A stretch of 64,000 nt of DNA from assembly GCF_030269685.1 (NCBI RefSeq), contig NZ_BSTT01000001.1, positions 744,001-808,000 on the forward strand, written 5' to 3'. This DNA is from Actinomycetospora sp. NBRC 106378 (GTDB lineage: Bacteria; Actinomycetota; Actinomycetes; Mycobacteriales; Pseudonocardiaceae). A model generated the notes under the pieces. The model ran no database searches. It saw only the letters and a program-made list of their open reading frames with translations, and was not told where the DNA came from. This document shows, in pieces, positions 39,412 through 51,397 of the stretch. Each line of letters begins with the position of its first letter. Position 1 is the first letter of the stretch. The position numbers and the translations under genes are program-made.

Positions 39412-41067
39412 GTGCAGGCCACCCTCGTCGCCCGCGACGTCTCCGCCGTCCACGGCGCGCGCACCGTCTTCGCCGGCGCCGACCTCACCGTCGGCGCGGG
39501 TGACGTCGTCGGGCTGGTCGGCGCGAACGGCGCCGGCAAGTCCACCTTCCTGCGCATCCTCGCCGGTCTGGAGAAGCCCGACACCGGCACCGTCGAGCTC
39601 GCGCCGCCCACGGCCACCGTCGGCCACCTCCCGCAGGAGCCGGCCCGCCGTCCGGGCGAGACGATCGAGGGATTCCTGTCCCGGCGGACCGGCGTCGCCG
39701 ATGCACAGGTCGAGCTCGACGCGGCGACCGCGCTGCTCGAGACCGGTGACGACGGCGAGCGCTACTCGGTGGCCCTGGAACGCTGGCTCGACCTCGGCGG
39801 CGCCGACCTGTCCGACCGCATCCCCGAGGTGGCCGCCGACCTCGGCCTGGGTCTCGGACTCGACGCGGAGATGACGGCGCTCTCCGGTGGCCAGGCCGCC
39901 CGGGTCAACCTCGCCGCGCTCCTGCTCGCCCGCTTCGACGTGTTCCTGCTCGACGAGCCGACGAACGACCTCGACCTCGCCGGGCTGGACCGGCTCGAGC
40001 GCTTCGTCCGCGAGCTGCGCGCGCCCACCGTCGTCGTGAGCCACGACCGTGAGTTCCTCGCCCGCACCGTCACCGGCGTGCTGGAGCTCGACCTCGCCCA
40101 GCAGCAGGTCGCCTTCTACGGCGGGGGCTACGAGGCCTACCTCGCCGAGCGCGCCGTCGCCCGCCGGCACGCCCGCGAGGCCTACGAGGAGTACGCCGAC
40201 AAGCGCTCCTCGCTCGAGAGCCGGATGCAGACCCAGCGCAACTGGCTCGAGCACGGCGTCCGGAACGCCCGCCGCAAGGGCGCCGGGAAGTCGGACAACG
40301 ACAAGAACGCCCGCAAGGTCCGCGCCGAGTCGACCGAGAAGCAGGCCTCGAAGGTCGCGCAGTCGCAGCGGCGGATCGAGCGCCTCGAGGTGGTCGAGGA
40401 GCCCCGCAAGGAGTGGGAGCTGCAGATGACGATCGCCACCGCGCCGCGCTCCGGCACCGTCGTCGCGTCCCTGCACGACGCGGCGGTGCGCCGCGGCTCG
40501 TTCACCCTCGGCCCGGTGACCCTGCAGCTCGACTACGCGGACCGCGTCGCCGTGACCGGCCCCAACGGCGCGGGCAAGACCACCCTGCTCGGCCTGCTGC
40601 TCGGGAAGGTCCGCCCCGACGCCGGGTCGGCCGAGCTGGGTTCGGGGGTGGTGGTCGGGGAGGTGGACCAGGCGCGGGGGCTGTTCGCCGGGGAGCGGAC
40701 GCTGCTCGACGCGTTCTCCCGCGAGCCCGAGGTGGACCGCTGGCCCACCGCGGAGGTCCGCACGCTGCTCGCGAAGTTCGGCCTCGCCGCCGAGCACGTG
40801 CACCGGCCGGCCGACTCGCTCTCCCCCGGGGAACGCACCCGTGCCGCGCTCGCCCTGCTCCAGGCGCGGGGGGTGAACCTGCTCGTGCTCGACGAGCCCA
40901 CCAACCACCTCGACCTGCCCGCGATCGAGCAGCTCGAGTCGGCGCTGGAGTCGTTCACCGGCACGGTCCTGCTGGTCACCCACGACCGCCGGATGCTCGA
41001 CACCGTGCGGACCACCCGCCGCTGGCACGTGGAGGGCGGTCAGGTCACCGAGCCCACCCAGGCGTGA
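39412..41067 (+). CDS. ABC-F family ATPase
   Basis: A 551-residue protein with two ABC domains and no membrane segment. First: GANGAGKST Walker A, LSGGQAARV signature, LLDEPTNDLDL Walker B. Second: GPNGAGKTT, LSPGERTRA, LLVLDEPTNHLDLP. A charged linker of about 90 residues (KRSSLESRMQTQRNWLEHGV...KNARKVRAE) separates them, as expected for an ABC-F protein that reaches the peptidyl-transferase centre. It could be a housekeeping translation factor or an antibiotic resistance factor; sequence alone does not tell. Family A repeat copy 7 starts at its stop codon. Confidence 0.94.
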   Translation: MQATLVARDVSAVHGARTVFAGADLTVGAGDVVGLVGANGAGKSTFLRILAGLEKPDTGTVELAPPTATVGHLPQEPARRPGETIEGFLSRRTGVADAQVELDAATALLETGDDGERYSVALERWLDLGGADLSDRIPEVAADLGLGLGLDAEMTALSGGQAARVNLAALLLARFDVFLLDEPTNDLDLAGLDRLERFVRELRAPTVVVSHDREFLARTVTGVLELDLAQQQVAFYGGGYEAYLAERAVARRHAREAYEEYADKRSSLESRMQTQRNWLEHGVRNARRKGAGKSDNDKNARKVRAESTEKQASKVAQSQRRIERLEVVEEPRKEWELQMTIATAPRSGTVVASLHDAAVRRGSFTLGPVTLQLDYADRVAVTGPNGAGKTTLLGLLLGKVRPDAGSAELGSGVVVGEVDQARGLFAGERTLLDAFSREPEVDRWPTAEVRTLLAKFGLAAEHVHRPADSLSPGERTRAALALLQARGVNLLVLDEPTNHLDLPAIEQLESALESFTGTVLLVTHDRRMLDTVRTTRRWHVEGGQVTEPTQA

Positions 41068-41112
41068 CAGGAAAGCGTCGTTGCTGTCATCCGGTGGCAG
41101 GAACGACGCATC
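41066..41112 (+). repeat. repeat family A, copy 7
   Basis: GACAGGAAAGCGTCGTTGCT starts inside the TGA of the ABC-F gene, then comes a second half-site GGTGGCAGGAACGACGC. It is oriented with the ABC-F gene and faces clpB. The fusion with the stop codon is the same as in copy 3. Confidence 0.87.
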
Positions 41113-41317
41113 GTCGGCCACCCGGCGGGCTCGCTCGGGCCCGCCGATCGTCGTCCGTGGCCTTGTCGTGGTCCGCGGACGTCCGTCCGCCAGTCGCTGT
41201 GATTCACACCGACAAGACAGGGCCGGGTCGGGGAAAGGCCGCGACAAGCCGGCCGTGTACGCCACTCCCGGTCCGGCCGTGCGGCGCCCGGACCCGCGCC
41301 ACCCCTACCCCGGACGC
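41113..41317. other. intergenic sequence between repeat and clpB terminator
   Basis: This is the middle of a 314-bp convergent gap. No plausible gene, tRNA or promoter is seen here. Confidence 0.6.
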
Positions 41318-41364
41318 GCGAAGAGCCCCTACCACCGGACGGACCGACGGAAGGGGCCCTTCGC
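41318..41364. terminator. hairpin terminator of clpB
   Basis: GCGAAGAGCCCCT (41318-41330) pairs with AGGGGCCCTTCGC (41352-41364) with small bulges, 18 nt beyond the clpB stop. The GAAGGGGCCC core is shared with the terminator at 60.7 kb. Confidence 0.7.
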
Positions 41365-41381
41365 TCGATGCGGGCGGGGGT

Positions 41382-43976
<2,595 letters not shown>

Positions 43977-44041
43977 CGGGGCTGGCCTTTCGGGCTGGGA
44001 GGGGTCGGGAGGTGACTCTCGTGGGGTCCAACCTACCCAGA

Positions 44042-44062
44042 CTTGAGTCTATTCCGCTCAAG
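44042..44062. promoter_or_regulatory. HAIR-like HspR operator upstream of clpB
   Basis: CTTGAGT-N7-GCTCAAG matches the actinobacterial HAIR consensus (CTTGAGT-N7-ACTCAAG) with one changed base. It is 66 nt upstream of the clpB start, between clpB and a divergent flavoprotein gene. HspR itself is encoded at 45.7-46.2 kb. Confidence 0.85.
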
Positions 44063-44209
44063 TTCGAGAAGGTGTGTCGGCTTCGTGCCCGCCGATGTCG
44101 CCCACAGTGACGACATGGGGACAGTTGGCCGTGTCTGCGCACGCTCTGTCATGATGCTCGGGACTCGGGCGAGGGACGGGACCTGGCCGGGGGCGAGGAG
44201 GGAGTCGGC

Positions 44210-45697
44210 ATGACGGCGGAACCGGCCGGGCCGATCGGACCAACGGAGCGCGGCGCGGGTACACCCGGCGACGGGCCCGTGGCCGAGCCACCGACCCCTC
44301 GGGGCGCCGGCCCCCACGACCCCGCACGCCGGCCCGCCCGCCTGCTGCGCCTCGTACCGACGCGGCCCGCCGCCTCCGCGGCGGCCACCACCGTCATCCC
44401 CGCGGCGCCGACCGCGGACCGACCCGCCCCGCAGCCGCCCGCCGCGGACGCCCCCGCGACGACGGTCCTGGTCGCCCCACCCACCGTCCCGCCGCCGCCC
44501 ACCACGCCGCTCGCGGCCGCGGACCGACCCGCGCCCGCCGTCCGGGCTCCCGCCCCGGCCGCCGACCTCACCGTCGTGCGCGCCGCCGAGGCCGTCCGGG
44601 CGGTCTGGGACCGGGTCGCCGACTCCGAGGCGGAGGTCGCGCACTGGTTCGGCGCGCTGCTGTTCAGCCTCGCCCCGGCCCTCCGCGCGCAGTTCCCGGC
44701 CCAGGCCGACCCCGCCGCCCGGCGCCTGCTGCACGGCACGATCGCCGCCATGTCCGTCGTGGACCGGCCCGTCGACCTGGTCGCCGCCGTGCCACCGCTG
44801 GCGCGGGAGCTGCGGGCGCTCGGGCTCGACGCGACGGCCGACGAGGCCCTCGGCGTCGCCCTGGTCGGTGCGGTGCGCCGGTTCGCCGGCGACCTCTGGG
44901 CCGCCGACACCGACGCCGCCTGGGTACGCGCCTTCTCGCTGGCCACCCGGCCCGCCCGGGAGGCGGTCGCGGCCCACCCCGGCGTCGTCGGCGCCACCGT
45001 CGTCAGCCACCGACGCCTGAGCTGGGACCTGGCCGTGGTCGAGGTCGAGCCCGACGTGCCGGTCGAGTTCCGGCCCGGGCAGTCGGTCACCGTCGAGGTG
45101 CCCGCACGACCGCGCCTCTGGCGCCACCTCACGCCGGCCGGGGCGCCGCGTGCCGACGGCCGCCTCGAGTTCCACGTCCGCGCCGTGGCGGGCGGCTGGG
45201 TGAGCCGGTCCGTGGTCGCCCACAGCCGGGTCGGCGAGCGCTGGCGCATCGGTCCGGCCGAGGGCGAGGTCGTGGTCGACCCGGCCGCGGAGCGCGAGCT
45301 CCTGCTCGTGGCGGGCGGCACCGGAGCCTCGGTGGCGCTGGCCCTCTGCGAGGAGCTCGTCGGTCAGGCCGCCGCGGGCGTCGACGTCCGACCGACGACC
45401 GTCGTCGTGGGCGGGCGCACCCCCGAGGACCTGCACACACTGGACCGCTTCGCCGACCTCTGCGTCGGCGAGCCGTGGCTGGCGGTGGTCGGTGCCTGCG
45501 AGTCCGACCCCCTGGACACCGACCTGGCCCCCGGCACCGTCGTCGAGGCGGTCAGCCGGTCGGGGCCGTGGCTCGACCACGACGTCGTGGTGGCCGGGTC
45601 GCCGGCCATGATCCGGGCGACGACGGCCGCGCTCCTGGTCGACGGCACCCCGCTGGACCGCATCCACTACGACCCCTTCACCGACGACGAGACCTGA
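44210..45697 (+). CDS. flavohemoprotein-like oxidoreductase with degenerate globin domain
   Basis: A 495-residue protein. Residues 1-115 are Ala/Pro-rich and disordered. A globin-like domain (about 118-255) is followed by FAD- and NAD(P)-binding domains (about 260-390 and 390-495; GWVSRSVV, LLVAGGTGASVALAL). By alignment with E. coli Hmp, the proximal heme His (KHTSF) becomes Leu (ELRAL) and TyrB10 becomes Phe, so heme binding looks lost. Rv0385 stands in the same place beside clpB in M. tuberculosis. GGAGG precedes the ATG. It diverges from clpB and might share the HspR site. Confidence 0.87.
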   Translation: MTAEPAGPIGPTERGAGTPGDGPVAEPPTPRGAGPHDPARRPARLLRLVPTRPAASAAATTVIPAAPTADRPAPQPPAADAPATTVLVAPPTVPPPPTTPLAAADRPAPAVRAPAPAADLTVVRAAEAVRAVWDRVADSEAEVAHWFGALLFSLAPALRAQFPAQADPAARRLLHGTIAAMSVVDRPVDLVAAVPPLARELRALGLDATADEALGVALVGAVRRFAGDLWAADTDAAWVRAFSLATRPAREAVAAHPGVVGATVVSHRRLSWDLAVVEVEPDVPVEFRPGQSVTVEVPARPRLWRHLTPAGAPRADGRLEFHVRAVAGGWVSRSVVAHSRVGERWRIGPAEGEVVVDPAAERELLLVAGGTGASVALALCEELVGQAAAGVDVRPTTVVVGGRTPEDLHTLDRFADLCVGEPWLAVVGACESDPLDTDLAPGTVVEAVSRSGPWLDHDVVVAGSPAMIRATTAALLVDGTPLDRIHYDPFTDDET

Positions 45698-45709
45698 GCC
45701 GGGCCTCCG

Positions 45710-46225
45710 TCACTCCTGGCCGGACTCGTCCCGGGGCTCCCGGCGCGGGCGCTTCTGCACGGGCTGCCACACCACCACCGACTGCGTCCGGCGCACCGGG
45801 AGCAGGTCGCCGGAGCGGCCGGGCTGCTCGGCCAGCGCCTGCAGCCGGGCCTGGGTGCGCGCGAGATCGTCGGTGACCTCGGCGAGGCGGTCGGTCAGCT
45901 GGTCGACCTCGCGCTCGAGCTCGATGATCCGCTTGATCCCGGCGAGGTTGACGCCCTCCTCCTGGGAGAGCCGCTGCACCTCGCGCAGCAGGGCGATGTC
46001 GCGGACCGAGTAGCGGCGACCGCCACCGCTGGCCCGGCCCGGGCTGACCAGCCCGATCCGGTCGTAGGACCGGAGCGTCTGGGCGTGCATGCCCGAGAAC
46101 TCCGCGGCGATGGAGATCACGAACACCGGGGTGTCCTCGTCGGCCCACGGCGGCAGCCCGGGGATCGACGACTCGGCGCGCGGGGTACGACGGGCGCGCT
46201 CCGGGCCCGTGTCCCCGGCGGTCAT
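45710..46225 (-). CDS. hspR: heat-shock repressor HspR (MerR family)
   Basis: A 171-residue MerR-family regulator with the N-terminal winged helix (FVISIAAEFSGMHAQTLRSYDRIGLVSPGRASGGGRRYS) and a helical dimerisation segment (EEGVNLAGIKRIIELEREVDQL). HspR uses DnaK as co-repressor and binds HAIR sites before dnaK and clpB; both sites are visible here. The ATG overlaps the dnaJ TGA (ATGA). The N-terminal and C-terminal ends are longer and more Arg/Pro-rich than in the usual 120-130-residue HspR. Confidence 0.95.
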   Translation of the reverse strand: MTAGDTGPERARRTPRAESSIPGLPPWADEDTPVFVISIAAEFSGMHAQTLRSYDRIGLVSPGRASGGGRRYSVRDIALLREVQRLSQEEGVNLAGIKRIIELEREVDQLTDRLAEVTDDLARTQARLQALAEQPGRSGDLLPVRRTQSVVVWQPVQKRPRREPRDESGQE

Positions 46226-47484
46226 GACGCCGCTTCCTTGTCCGCGTGGGCCCGGTCGGCCCGCTCGGTGAGGTGGGCGCGCGGGTCGTGATCGGCCGTG
46301 GCGCGGGCGTAGGCGTCGAGCGCCTCGCTCGCCTCGCCCGACAGGCGGGCGGGGACGGCCAGCTCGAGGGTGACCAGCAGGTCGCCCGTGCGGTCCCGGC
46401 GCTTGACCCCGCGACCGCGGACCCGCAGCGTGCGGCCGGCGGAACTGCCGGGCGGCACCTTCAACGAGATGCGGCCCTCGATGGTCGGCACGGTGACGGT
46501 GGCGCCCCGGACCAGCTCGGGATAGGTCACGGGCAACGACAGGGTCAGGTCGTCGGGGTTCTTCGTCGATCGCCCGAACACGGCGTCGGCGCTGACGTGG
46601 ACGATCACGTAGAGGTCGCCGGAGGGTCCGCCGGCCGGGCCGGGCTGGCCCTTGCCGGCCAGTCGGATCCGCTGGCCGTCCTCCACCCCCGCGGGGACGC
46701 GGATCGTCAGGGTGCGCGGGCGGGAGCTGACGCCGTCACCGCCGCACTCCGGGCACGGGTCGTCGACCAGGTGCCCGGTGCCCCGGCAGTCCGGGCAGGG
46801 CTCGCTGAACGAGAACGCACCCTGGCTGCGGGACACGAGACCCGCGCCGCCGCACCGCACGCAGGTCCGCGGGGTGGTGCCCGGCTTGGCACCGGACCCG
46901 TCGCAGGTCCCGCAGGTCATCGGCGAGGTGAGCCGCAGCGGCAGCGTCGCGCCGTTGACGGCCTCGGCGAAGTCGATACGGACCTCGGTCTCGACGTCGG
47001 CGCCGCGGCGCTGCCGCGGGACGCCGCCGAAGCCGCCCGTCCCGCCGCCGCTGCCCACACCGCCGGTCGGGTCGGTGGCGGTGCCGCCACCCATCCCGCC
47101 CATGCCGCCGAAGATGCCGCCGAGCAGGTCCCCGAGCCCGCCGGCGCCACCACCACGGCCGCCGCCGGCGAACAGGTCCTCGAACCCGCCGCCCGGGCTG
47201 CTGCCGCCGGAGGACCGGCCACCGCCGAAGCCGCCGAACCGCCCACCCGCGAACAACGCGCGGGCCTCGTCGTACTCCTTGCGCTTCGTGGCGTCGGACA
47301 GCACGCCGTACGCCTCACCGGCCGCCTTGAACCTGGCCTCGGCCTTCGTGTCACCGGGCTTCGCGTCGGGGTGGTTCTCCCGCGCGATCTTGCGGTAGGC
47401 CTTCTTGATCTCGTCGGCGGGAGCGTCCTTCGCGACGCCGAGCTCACGGTAGAAGTCCTTCTCGAGCCAGTCGCGATTGCTCAT
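46222..47484 (-). CDS. dnaJ: chaperone DnaJ
   Basis: A 420-residue DnaJ. The J domain (about 10-75) has NHPDAKPGD with the HPD motif, followed by a Gly/Phe-rich region (about 85-155, GGRFGGFGGG) that is long and Gly/Met-rich. The zinc domain (about 185-260) has four CxxCxG modules (CGTCDGSG, CVRCGGAG, CPDCRGTG, CPECGGDG), then the substrate-binding C-terminal domains. It stimulates DnaK ATPase. It is third in dnaK-grpE-dnaJ-hspR, with a 4-nt overlap to hspR. Confidence 0.97.
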   Translation of the reverse strand: MSNRDWLEKDFYRELGVAKDAPADEIKKAYRKIARENHPDAKPGDTKAEARFKAAGEAYGVLSDATKRKEYDEARALFAGGRFGGFGGGRSSGGSSPGGGFEDLFAGGGRGGGAGGLGDLLGGIFGGMGGMGGGTATDPTGGVGSGGGTGGFGGVPRQRRGADVETEVRIDFAEAVNGATLPLRLTSPMTCGTCDGSGAKPGTTPRTCVRCGGAGLVSRSQGAFSFSEPCPDCRGTGHLVDDPCPECGGDGVSSRPRTLTIRVPAGVEDGQRIRLAGKGQPGPAGGPSGDLYVIVHVSADAVFGRSTKNPDDLTLSLPVTYPELVRGATVTVPTIEGRISLKVPPGSSAGRTLRVRGRGVKRRDRTGDLLVTLELAVPARLSGEASEALDAYARATADHDPRAHLTERADRAHADKEAAS

Positions 47485-47529
47485 CGGTCCATCCCTCCTC
47501 CCGTGAACCCGGCGTCGGCCGGGACGTCC

Positions 47530-48216
47530 CTACTCTGCTGCACCTGCGGCGCGCGCGGAACCGCCGCTGTCGACCGTCACGGCGTCGGGATCGTGGTCGG
47601 TGACCTCGACCATCGCCGGCCGCAGCACCTTCTCGCCGAAGCGGTAGCCCCGACGCATCACCGTGGTGACAGTCGGTCCGTCGACGTCGGCCGAACTCGC
47701 GCTCGCCACGGCCTCGTGGACCGACGGGTCGAACGCGTCGCCCACCTCGCCGAAGCCCGCGAGCCCGGCCCGGTTCAGCGTCTCGCCGAGCCGGTCGGCC
47801 ACGACCTTGAACGCCCCGGTCAGGTCGCCGTGCTGCCGCGCGCGCTCGACGTCGTCGAGCACCGTGAGCAGCTCACCGGCCACCTGGGCCTTCGCCCCGG
47901 CGACGGTGGCCTCGCGGTCCCGCTCGACCCGGCGCCGGTAGTTGGCGTACTCCGCCGAGAGCCGCTTGAGGTCCTCGGTCCGTTCCTCGAGATCGGTCCG
48001 CAGGCGCGTCAGCTCCGGGTCGGCCGACGCGCCGGTGGTCGCCGTGTCGACCTGACCCTCGGCCGAGGTGGGGGTGCCCCCCACCGCCGCGTCCGGGACC
48101 TCGACACCGTCGGCGGCCGTCACGGGGTTGCCCCCGGGACCGTCCGAACCGGCACCGAACTCCTCCTGGTGGTCCTCCACCGACACGTCCTCACGGACGT
48201 CCGTCGGGTCCTGCAC
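47530..48216 (-). CDS. grpE: nucleotide exchange factor GrpE
   Basis: A 228-residue GrpE with an acidic disordered N-terminus (about 1-75), a long coiled coil (about 80-135, LRTDLEERTEDLKRLSAEYANYRRRVERDRE) and the C-terminal beta domain (FDPSVHEAVASA...VLRPAMVEV). It exchanges ADP on DnaK. GTG 48216 is chosen because GGAGGAGG lies about 7 nt upstream. It is between dnaK and dnaJ, all on the minus strand. Confidence 0.95.
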   Translation of the reverse strand: MQDPTDVREDVSVEDHQEEFGAGSDGPGGNPVTAADGVEVPDAAVGGTPTSAEGQVDTATTGASADPELTRLRTDLEERTEDLKRLSAEYANYRRRVERDREATVAGAKAQVAGELLTVLDDVERARQHGDLTGAFKVVADRLGETLNRAGLAGFGEVGDAFDPSVHEAVASASSADVDGPTVTTVMRRGYRFGEKVLRPAMVEVTDHDPDAVTVDSGGSARAAGAAE

Positions 48217-48291
48217 GATGGCCTCCTCCTGGAGTCCACCGCGCCCGGCCACGCGGGCCGGGCGCGGTACCCGTCGTCTGTCTGGTGGGGC

Positions 48292-50148
48292 TTACTTCTT
48301 GTCGTCGTCGACGATCTCGGCGTCGACGACGTCGTCGTCGGCGCTGCCGCCCGCGGCGCCCGCACCGGACGCCCCGCCGGCCGCGCCCGCGGCGCCGCCC
48401 TCGGACTGGGCCTGGGCGTAGATCGCCTGACCGAGCTCCTGGGAGTCGGTGGCGAGCTTCTCCACCGCGGACTTGATCGTCTCGGTGTCGTCGCCCTCGA
48501 GCGCCTTCTTGAGGTCGTCGAGCGAGCCCTGGACCTTGTCCCTGGTCTCGGCCGGCACCTTGTCGCCGTTCTCGGAGAGGACCTTCTCGGTCTGGTGGAC
48601 CAGCGACTCCGCCTGGTTGCGGGTCTCGGCCGCCTCACGCCGCTTGCGGTCCTCGTCGGCGTGCGCCTCCGCGTCGGAGACCATGCGGTCGATCTCGTCC
48701 TTGGAGAGGGCCGACCCGCCGGTGATGGTCATCGCCTGCGACTTGCCCGTGCCCTTGTCGACCGCCGACACGTTGACGATGCCGTTCGCGTCGATGTCGA
48801 AGGTGACCTCGATCTGCGGCACGCCCTGCGGGGCCGGGGGCAGCCCGGTCAGCTCGAACATGCCGAGCTTCTTGTTGTAGGCCGCGATCTCGCGCTCGCC
48901 CTGGAACACCTGGATCTGCACCGACGGCTGGTTGTTCTCGGCCGTCGTGAACACCTCCGACTTCTTGGTCGGGATCGTGGTGTTCTTCTCGATCAGCTTG
49001 GTCATGACGCCGCCCTTGGTCTCGATGCCGAGGGACAGCGGCGTGACGTCGAGCAGCAGGACGTCCTTGACGTCACCGCGCAGCACCCCGGCCTGCAGCG
49101 TCGCGCCGACAGCGACGACCTCGTCCGGGTTGACGCCCTTGTTCGGGTCCTTGCCGCCGGTGAGCTCCTTGACGAGCTCGGTGACGGCGGGCATGCGCGT
49201 CGAGCCACCGACCATGACGACGTGGCTGATCTGCCCGATCGAGATGCCGGCGTCCTTGACGACCTGGTTGAACGGCTGACGGCAGCGGTCCAGCAGGTCG
49301 GAGGTGATCCGCTGGAACTCCGAGCGCGAGAGCGTCTCGTCGAGGAACAGCGGGTTCTTGTCGGCGTCGACCGTGATGTAGGGCAGGTTGATGCTGGTCG
49401 AGGACGAGCTGGACAGCTCGATCTTCGCCTTCTCGGCCGCCTCGCGGAGCCGCTGCATCGCCATCTTGTCCTTGGACAGGTCGATGCCCTGCGAGCTCTT
49501 GAACTTGTCGACGAGCCAGCTGATGATCCGCTCGTCCCAGTCGTCGCCACCGAGGTTGTTGTCGCCGTTGGTGGCACGCACCTCGACCACACCGTCGCCG
49601 ATGTCGAGCAGCGAGACGTCGAACGTGCCGCCGCCGAGGTCGAAGACCAGGATCGTCTGCTCGTCCGAGCCCTTCTCGAGCCCGTAGGCGAGGGCGGCCG
49701 CGGTCGGCTCGTTGACGATGCGGAGCACGTTGAGACCCGCGATCTGGCCGGCCTCCTTGGTGGCCTGGCGCTGCGCGTCCTCGAAGTAGGCGGGGACGGT
49801 GATCACCGCGTCGGTGACCTCCTCGCCGAGGTAGGACTCGGCGTCGCGCTTGAGCTTCATCAGCGTGCGGGCGCTGATCTCCTGCGCGGTGTACTTCTTG
49901 CCGTCGATCTCGGTGGTCCAGTCGGTACCCATGTGCCGCTTGACCGACCGGATCGTGCGGTCGACGTTCGTCACGGCCTGGTTCTTAGCCGACTGCCCGA
50001 CGAGGACGTCGCCGTTGCGGGCAAAGGCGACCACCGACGGGGTGGTCCGGCTGCCCTCGGAGTTGGCGATGACCGTGGGCTCGCCACCCTCGAGGACCGC
50101 GACCACGGAGTTGGTGGTGCCGAGGTCGATGCCGACCGCTCGCGCCAT
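48292..50148 (-). CDS. dnaK: chaperone DnaK (Hsp70)
   Basis: A 618-residue Hsp70: ATPase domain with [17 protein letters not shown] at residues 6-22 and [30 protein letters not shown] at the linker and substrate-binding domain, and an Ala/Gly-rich tail ([14 protein letters not shown]). It also serves as HspR co-repressor. Promoter region 50149-50310 contains two HAIR-like sites. The ATG follows CCAGGAG, spaced about 8-10 nt. Confidence 0.98.
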   Translation of the reverse strand: MARAVGIDLGTTNSVVAVLEGGEPTVIANSEGSRTTPSVVAFARNGDVLVGQSAKNQAVTNVDRTIRSVKRHMGTDWTTEIDGKKYTAQEISARTLMKLKRDAESYLGEEVTDAVITVPAYFEDAQRQATKEAGQIAGLNVLRIVNEPTAAALAYGLEKGSDEQTILVFDLGGGTFDVSLLDIGDGVVEVRATNGDNNLGGDDWDERIISWLVDKFKSSQGIDLSKDKMAMQRLREAAEKAKIELSSSSSTSINLPYITVDADKNPLFLDETLSRSEFQRITSDLLDRCRQPFNQVVKDAGISIGQISHVVMVGGSTRMPAVTELVKELTGGKDPNKGVNPDEVVAVGATLQAGVLRGDVKDVLLLDVTPLSLGIETKGGVMTKLIEKNTTIPTKKSEVFTTAENNQPSVQIQVFQGEREIAAYNKKLGMFELTGLPPAPQGVPQIEVTFDIDANGIVNVSAVDKGTGKSQAMTITGGSALSKDEIDRMVSDAEAHADEDRKRREAAETRNQAESLVHQTEKVLSENGDKVPAETRDKVQGSLDDLKKALEGDDTETIKSAVEKLATDSQELGQAIYAQAQSEGGAAGAAGGASGAGAAGGSADDDVVDAEIVDDDKK

Positions 50149-50184
50149 GTCTGTTGACTCCTTCCAGGAGCTCGAAATCTCGTC

Positions 50185-50205
50185 CGTGAGCCCGTCGCGC
50201 TCAAG
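50185..50205. promoter_or_regulatory. HAIR-like HspR site 1 upstream of dnaK
   Basis: CGTGAGC-N7-GCTCAAG resembles the HAIR consensus (CTTGAGT-N7-ACTCAAG), with the spacing kept and the right half-site nearly perfect. It lies 37 nt upstream of the dnaK ATG. Confidence 0.65.
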
Positions 50206-50238
50206 TCTACCGATCCCCGTCGCCGACGGCGAGCCGGG

Positions 50239-50259
50239 GATGAGCCCGAGACGCTCAAC
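50239..50259. promoter_or_regulatory. HAIR-like HspR site 2 upstream of dnaK
   Basis: TGAGC-N7-GCTCA (50241-50257), extended to 50239-50259, keeps the half-site order and the 7-nt spacer but has less matching outer bases. It lies 54 nt from site 1 (start to start). Weaker than site 1 but consistent with tandem HspR control. Confidence 0.5.
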
Positions 50260-50310
50260 TTGCTCTCGTGGGCGACAACGAACCGGTCACGGGACTTGTT
50301 CCCGGTCGGC

Positions 50311-51396
50311 TCAACTCCCGCCCACCGGCGCCGTACCCGGTCGGGTGGCCAGCGGAACCAGGCCCTTCTCCGACCAGCTCACCGAGCGGGTGCCGAGCGG
50401 CACGCCGGTCTGCTGGGCCTCCATCATCTTCCCGTCGCCGAGGTAGAGGCCGACGTGGTGGATCGTGTCCGGGTCCGAGGTGTCGTAGGCGTAGAACAGC
50501 AGGTCACCGGGCTGCGCCTGCGCGACCGGGACGTGCGCGCCGGCCCCGTACTGGTCGCGCGAGACCCGGGGCAGGACGATCCCGGCCGCCTGGAACGCAC
50601 GCAGCACGAGCCCGGAGCAGTCGTAGCTCGACGGCCCGGTCGCGCCCCACACGTAGGGCTTGCCGGTCTCGCGGGTCGCGAACTCGATCGCGGTCCGCGC
50701 CACGCCGGGCGGCAGGGCGGTGGCGACGCCGGCCGTCGGGCCCTCGGCACAGGGCCGGATCGCGCCCTGGACCCCCGCGAGGTCGCCCACCAGCGAGGCG
50801 GCCAGCGGCTCCCACTTCGCGTAGGCGTCGGGGAACGCCGAGCGTTGGACGATCTGCGCGGCCCGCGTGACCGGCAGGTCGGCCCAGCCCGGCACGGCGA
50901 GGAGCCGCGTGAGGAAGGTGCGGGTGGCGTAGACCGGGTCGCGCACCTGGTCGGGGCTCCCCCAGCCCTGGCTCGGCCGCTGCTGGAACACGCCCAGCGA
51001 GTCGTGGTCGACCGCCACGTCGATCCCCGCGAGCCCCATCCGCGACTCCTGCATGGCGGTGGCCAGCGCCACCACCCACGCCCGCGGCGGGGCGTCCATG
51101 CCCTTGGCGACGCCGATGATCGTGCCCGCCGTGTCGCGCTGGGTCTGGGTGAGGTCGGCCCCGGTCCGCGGGACCCCGACGGCGGCCCGCCCCGCCCCGG
51201 CGTCGCAGGCTCCCGCCGCGTCCGGGTCGCCGCCGCCGGTGAACTGGCCGACGACGAGCAGCCCCATCATCAGCACGACGACGAGCCCGACGGCGAGCAC
51301 GCCCACCGGGATCAGCAGGCGCAGGAAGCGCAGCCGCGACGGGAGGCGCGGGATCCGGGGCGGGCCGCCCTGCTGGGGCGGCCGGAGCAGCGTCAT
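50311..51396 (-). CDS. T4SS-type cell-wall hydrolase with NlpC/P60 domain (VirB1-like)
   Basis: A 361-residue protein: an N-terminal membrane segment (LIPVGVLAVGLVVVLMMGLLVVGQF), a helical middle domain with WVVALATAMQESRMGLAGIDVAVDHDSLGVFQQRPSQGWG (typical of actinobacterial conjugative murein hydrolases), and a C-terminal NlpC/P60 peptidase (Cys in YDCSGLVLRAF near 259; His in HHVGLYLGDGK near 310). It would open peptidoglycan for the transenvelope complex. It is last of the six-gene type IV-like operon; its ATG lies 1 nt from the upstream stop. Confidence 0.85.
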   Translation of the reverse strand: MTLLRPPQQGGPPRIPRLPSRLRFLRLLIPVGVLAVGLVVVLMMGLLVVGQFTGGGDPDAAGACDAGAGRAAVGVPRTGADLTQTQRDTAGTIIGVAKGMDAPPRAWVVALATAMQESRMGLAGIDVAVDHDSLGVFQQRPSQGWGSPDQVRDPVYATRTFLTRLLAVPGWADLPVTRAAQIVQRSAFPDAYAKWEPLAASLVGDLAGVQGAIRPCAEGPTAGVATALPPGVARTAIEFATRETGKPYVWGATGPSSYDCSGLVLRAFQAAGIVLPRVSRDQYGAGAHVPVAQAQPGDLLFYAYDTSDPDTIHHVGLYLGDGKMMEAQQTGVPLGTRSVSWSEKGLVPLATRPGTAPVGGS

Positions 51397-51397
51397 C

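Noticed and set aside
46246-50157. A plus-strand open frame of about 1300 codons opposite dnaJ-grpE-dnaK
   Set aside because: It mirrors the heat-shock genes codon for codon and has the composition of an antisense frame (Val/Asp/Arg/Leu-rich, no motifs).
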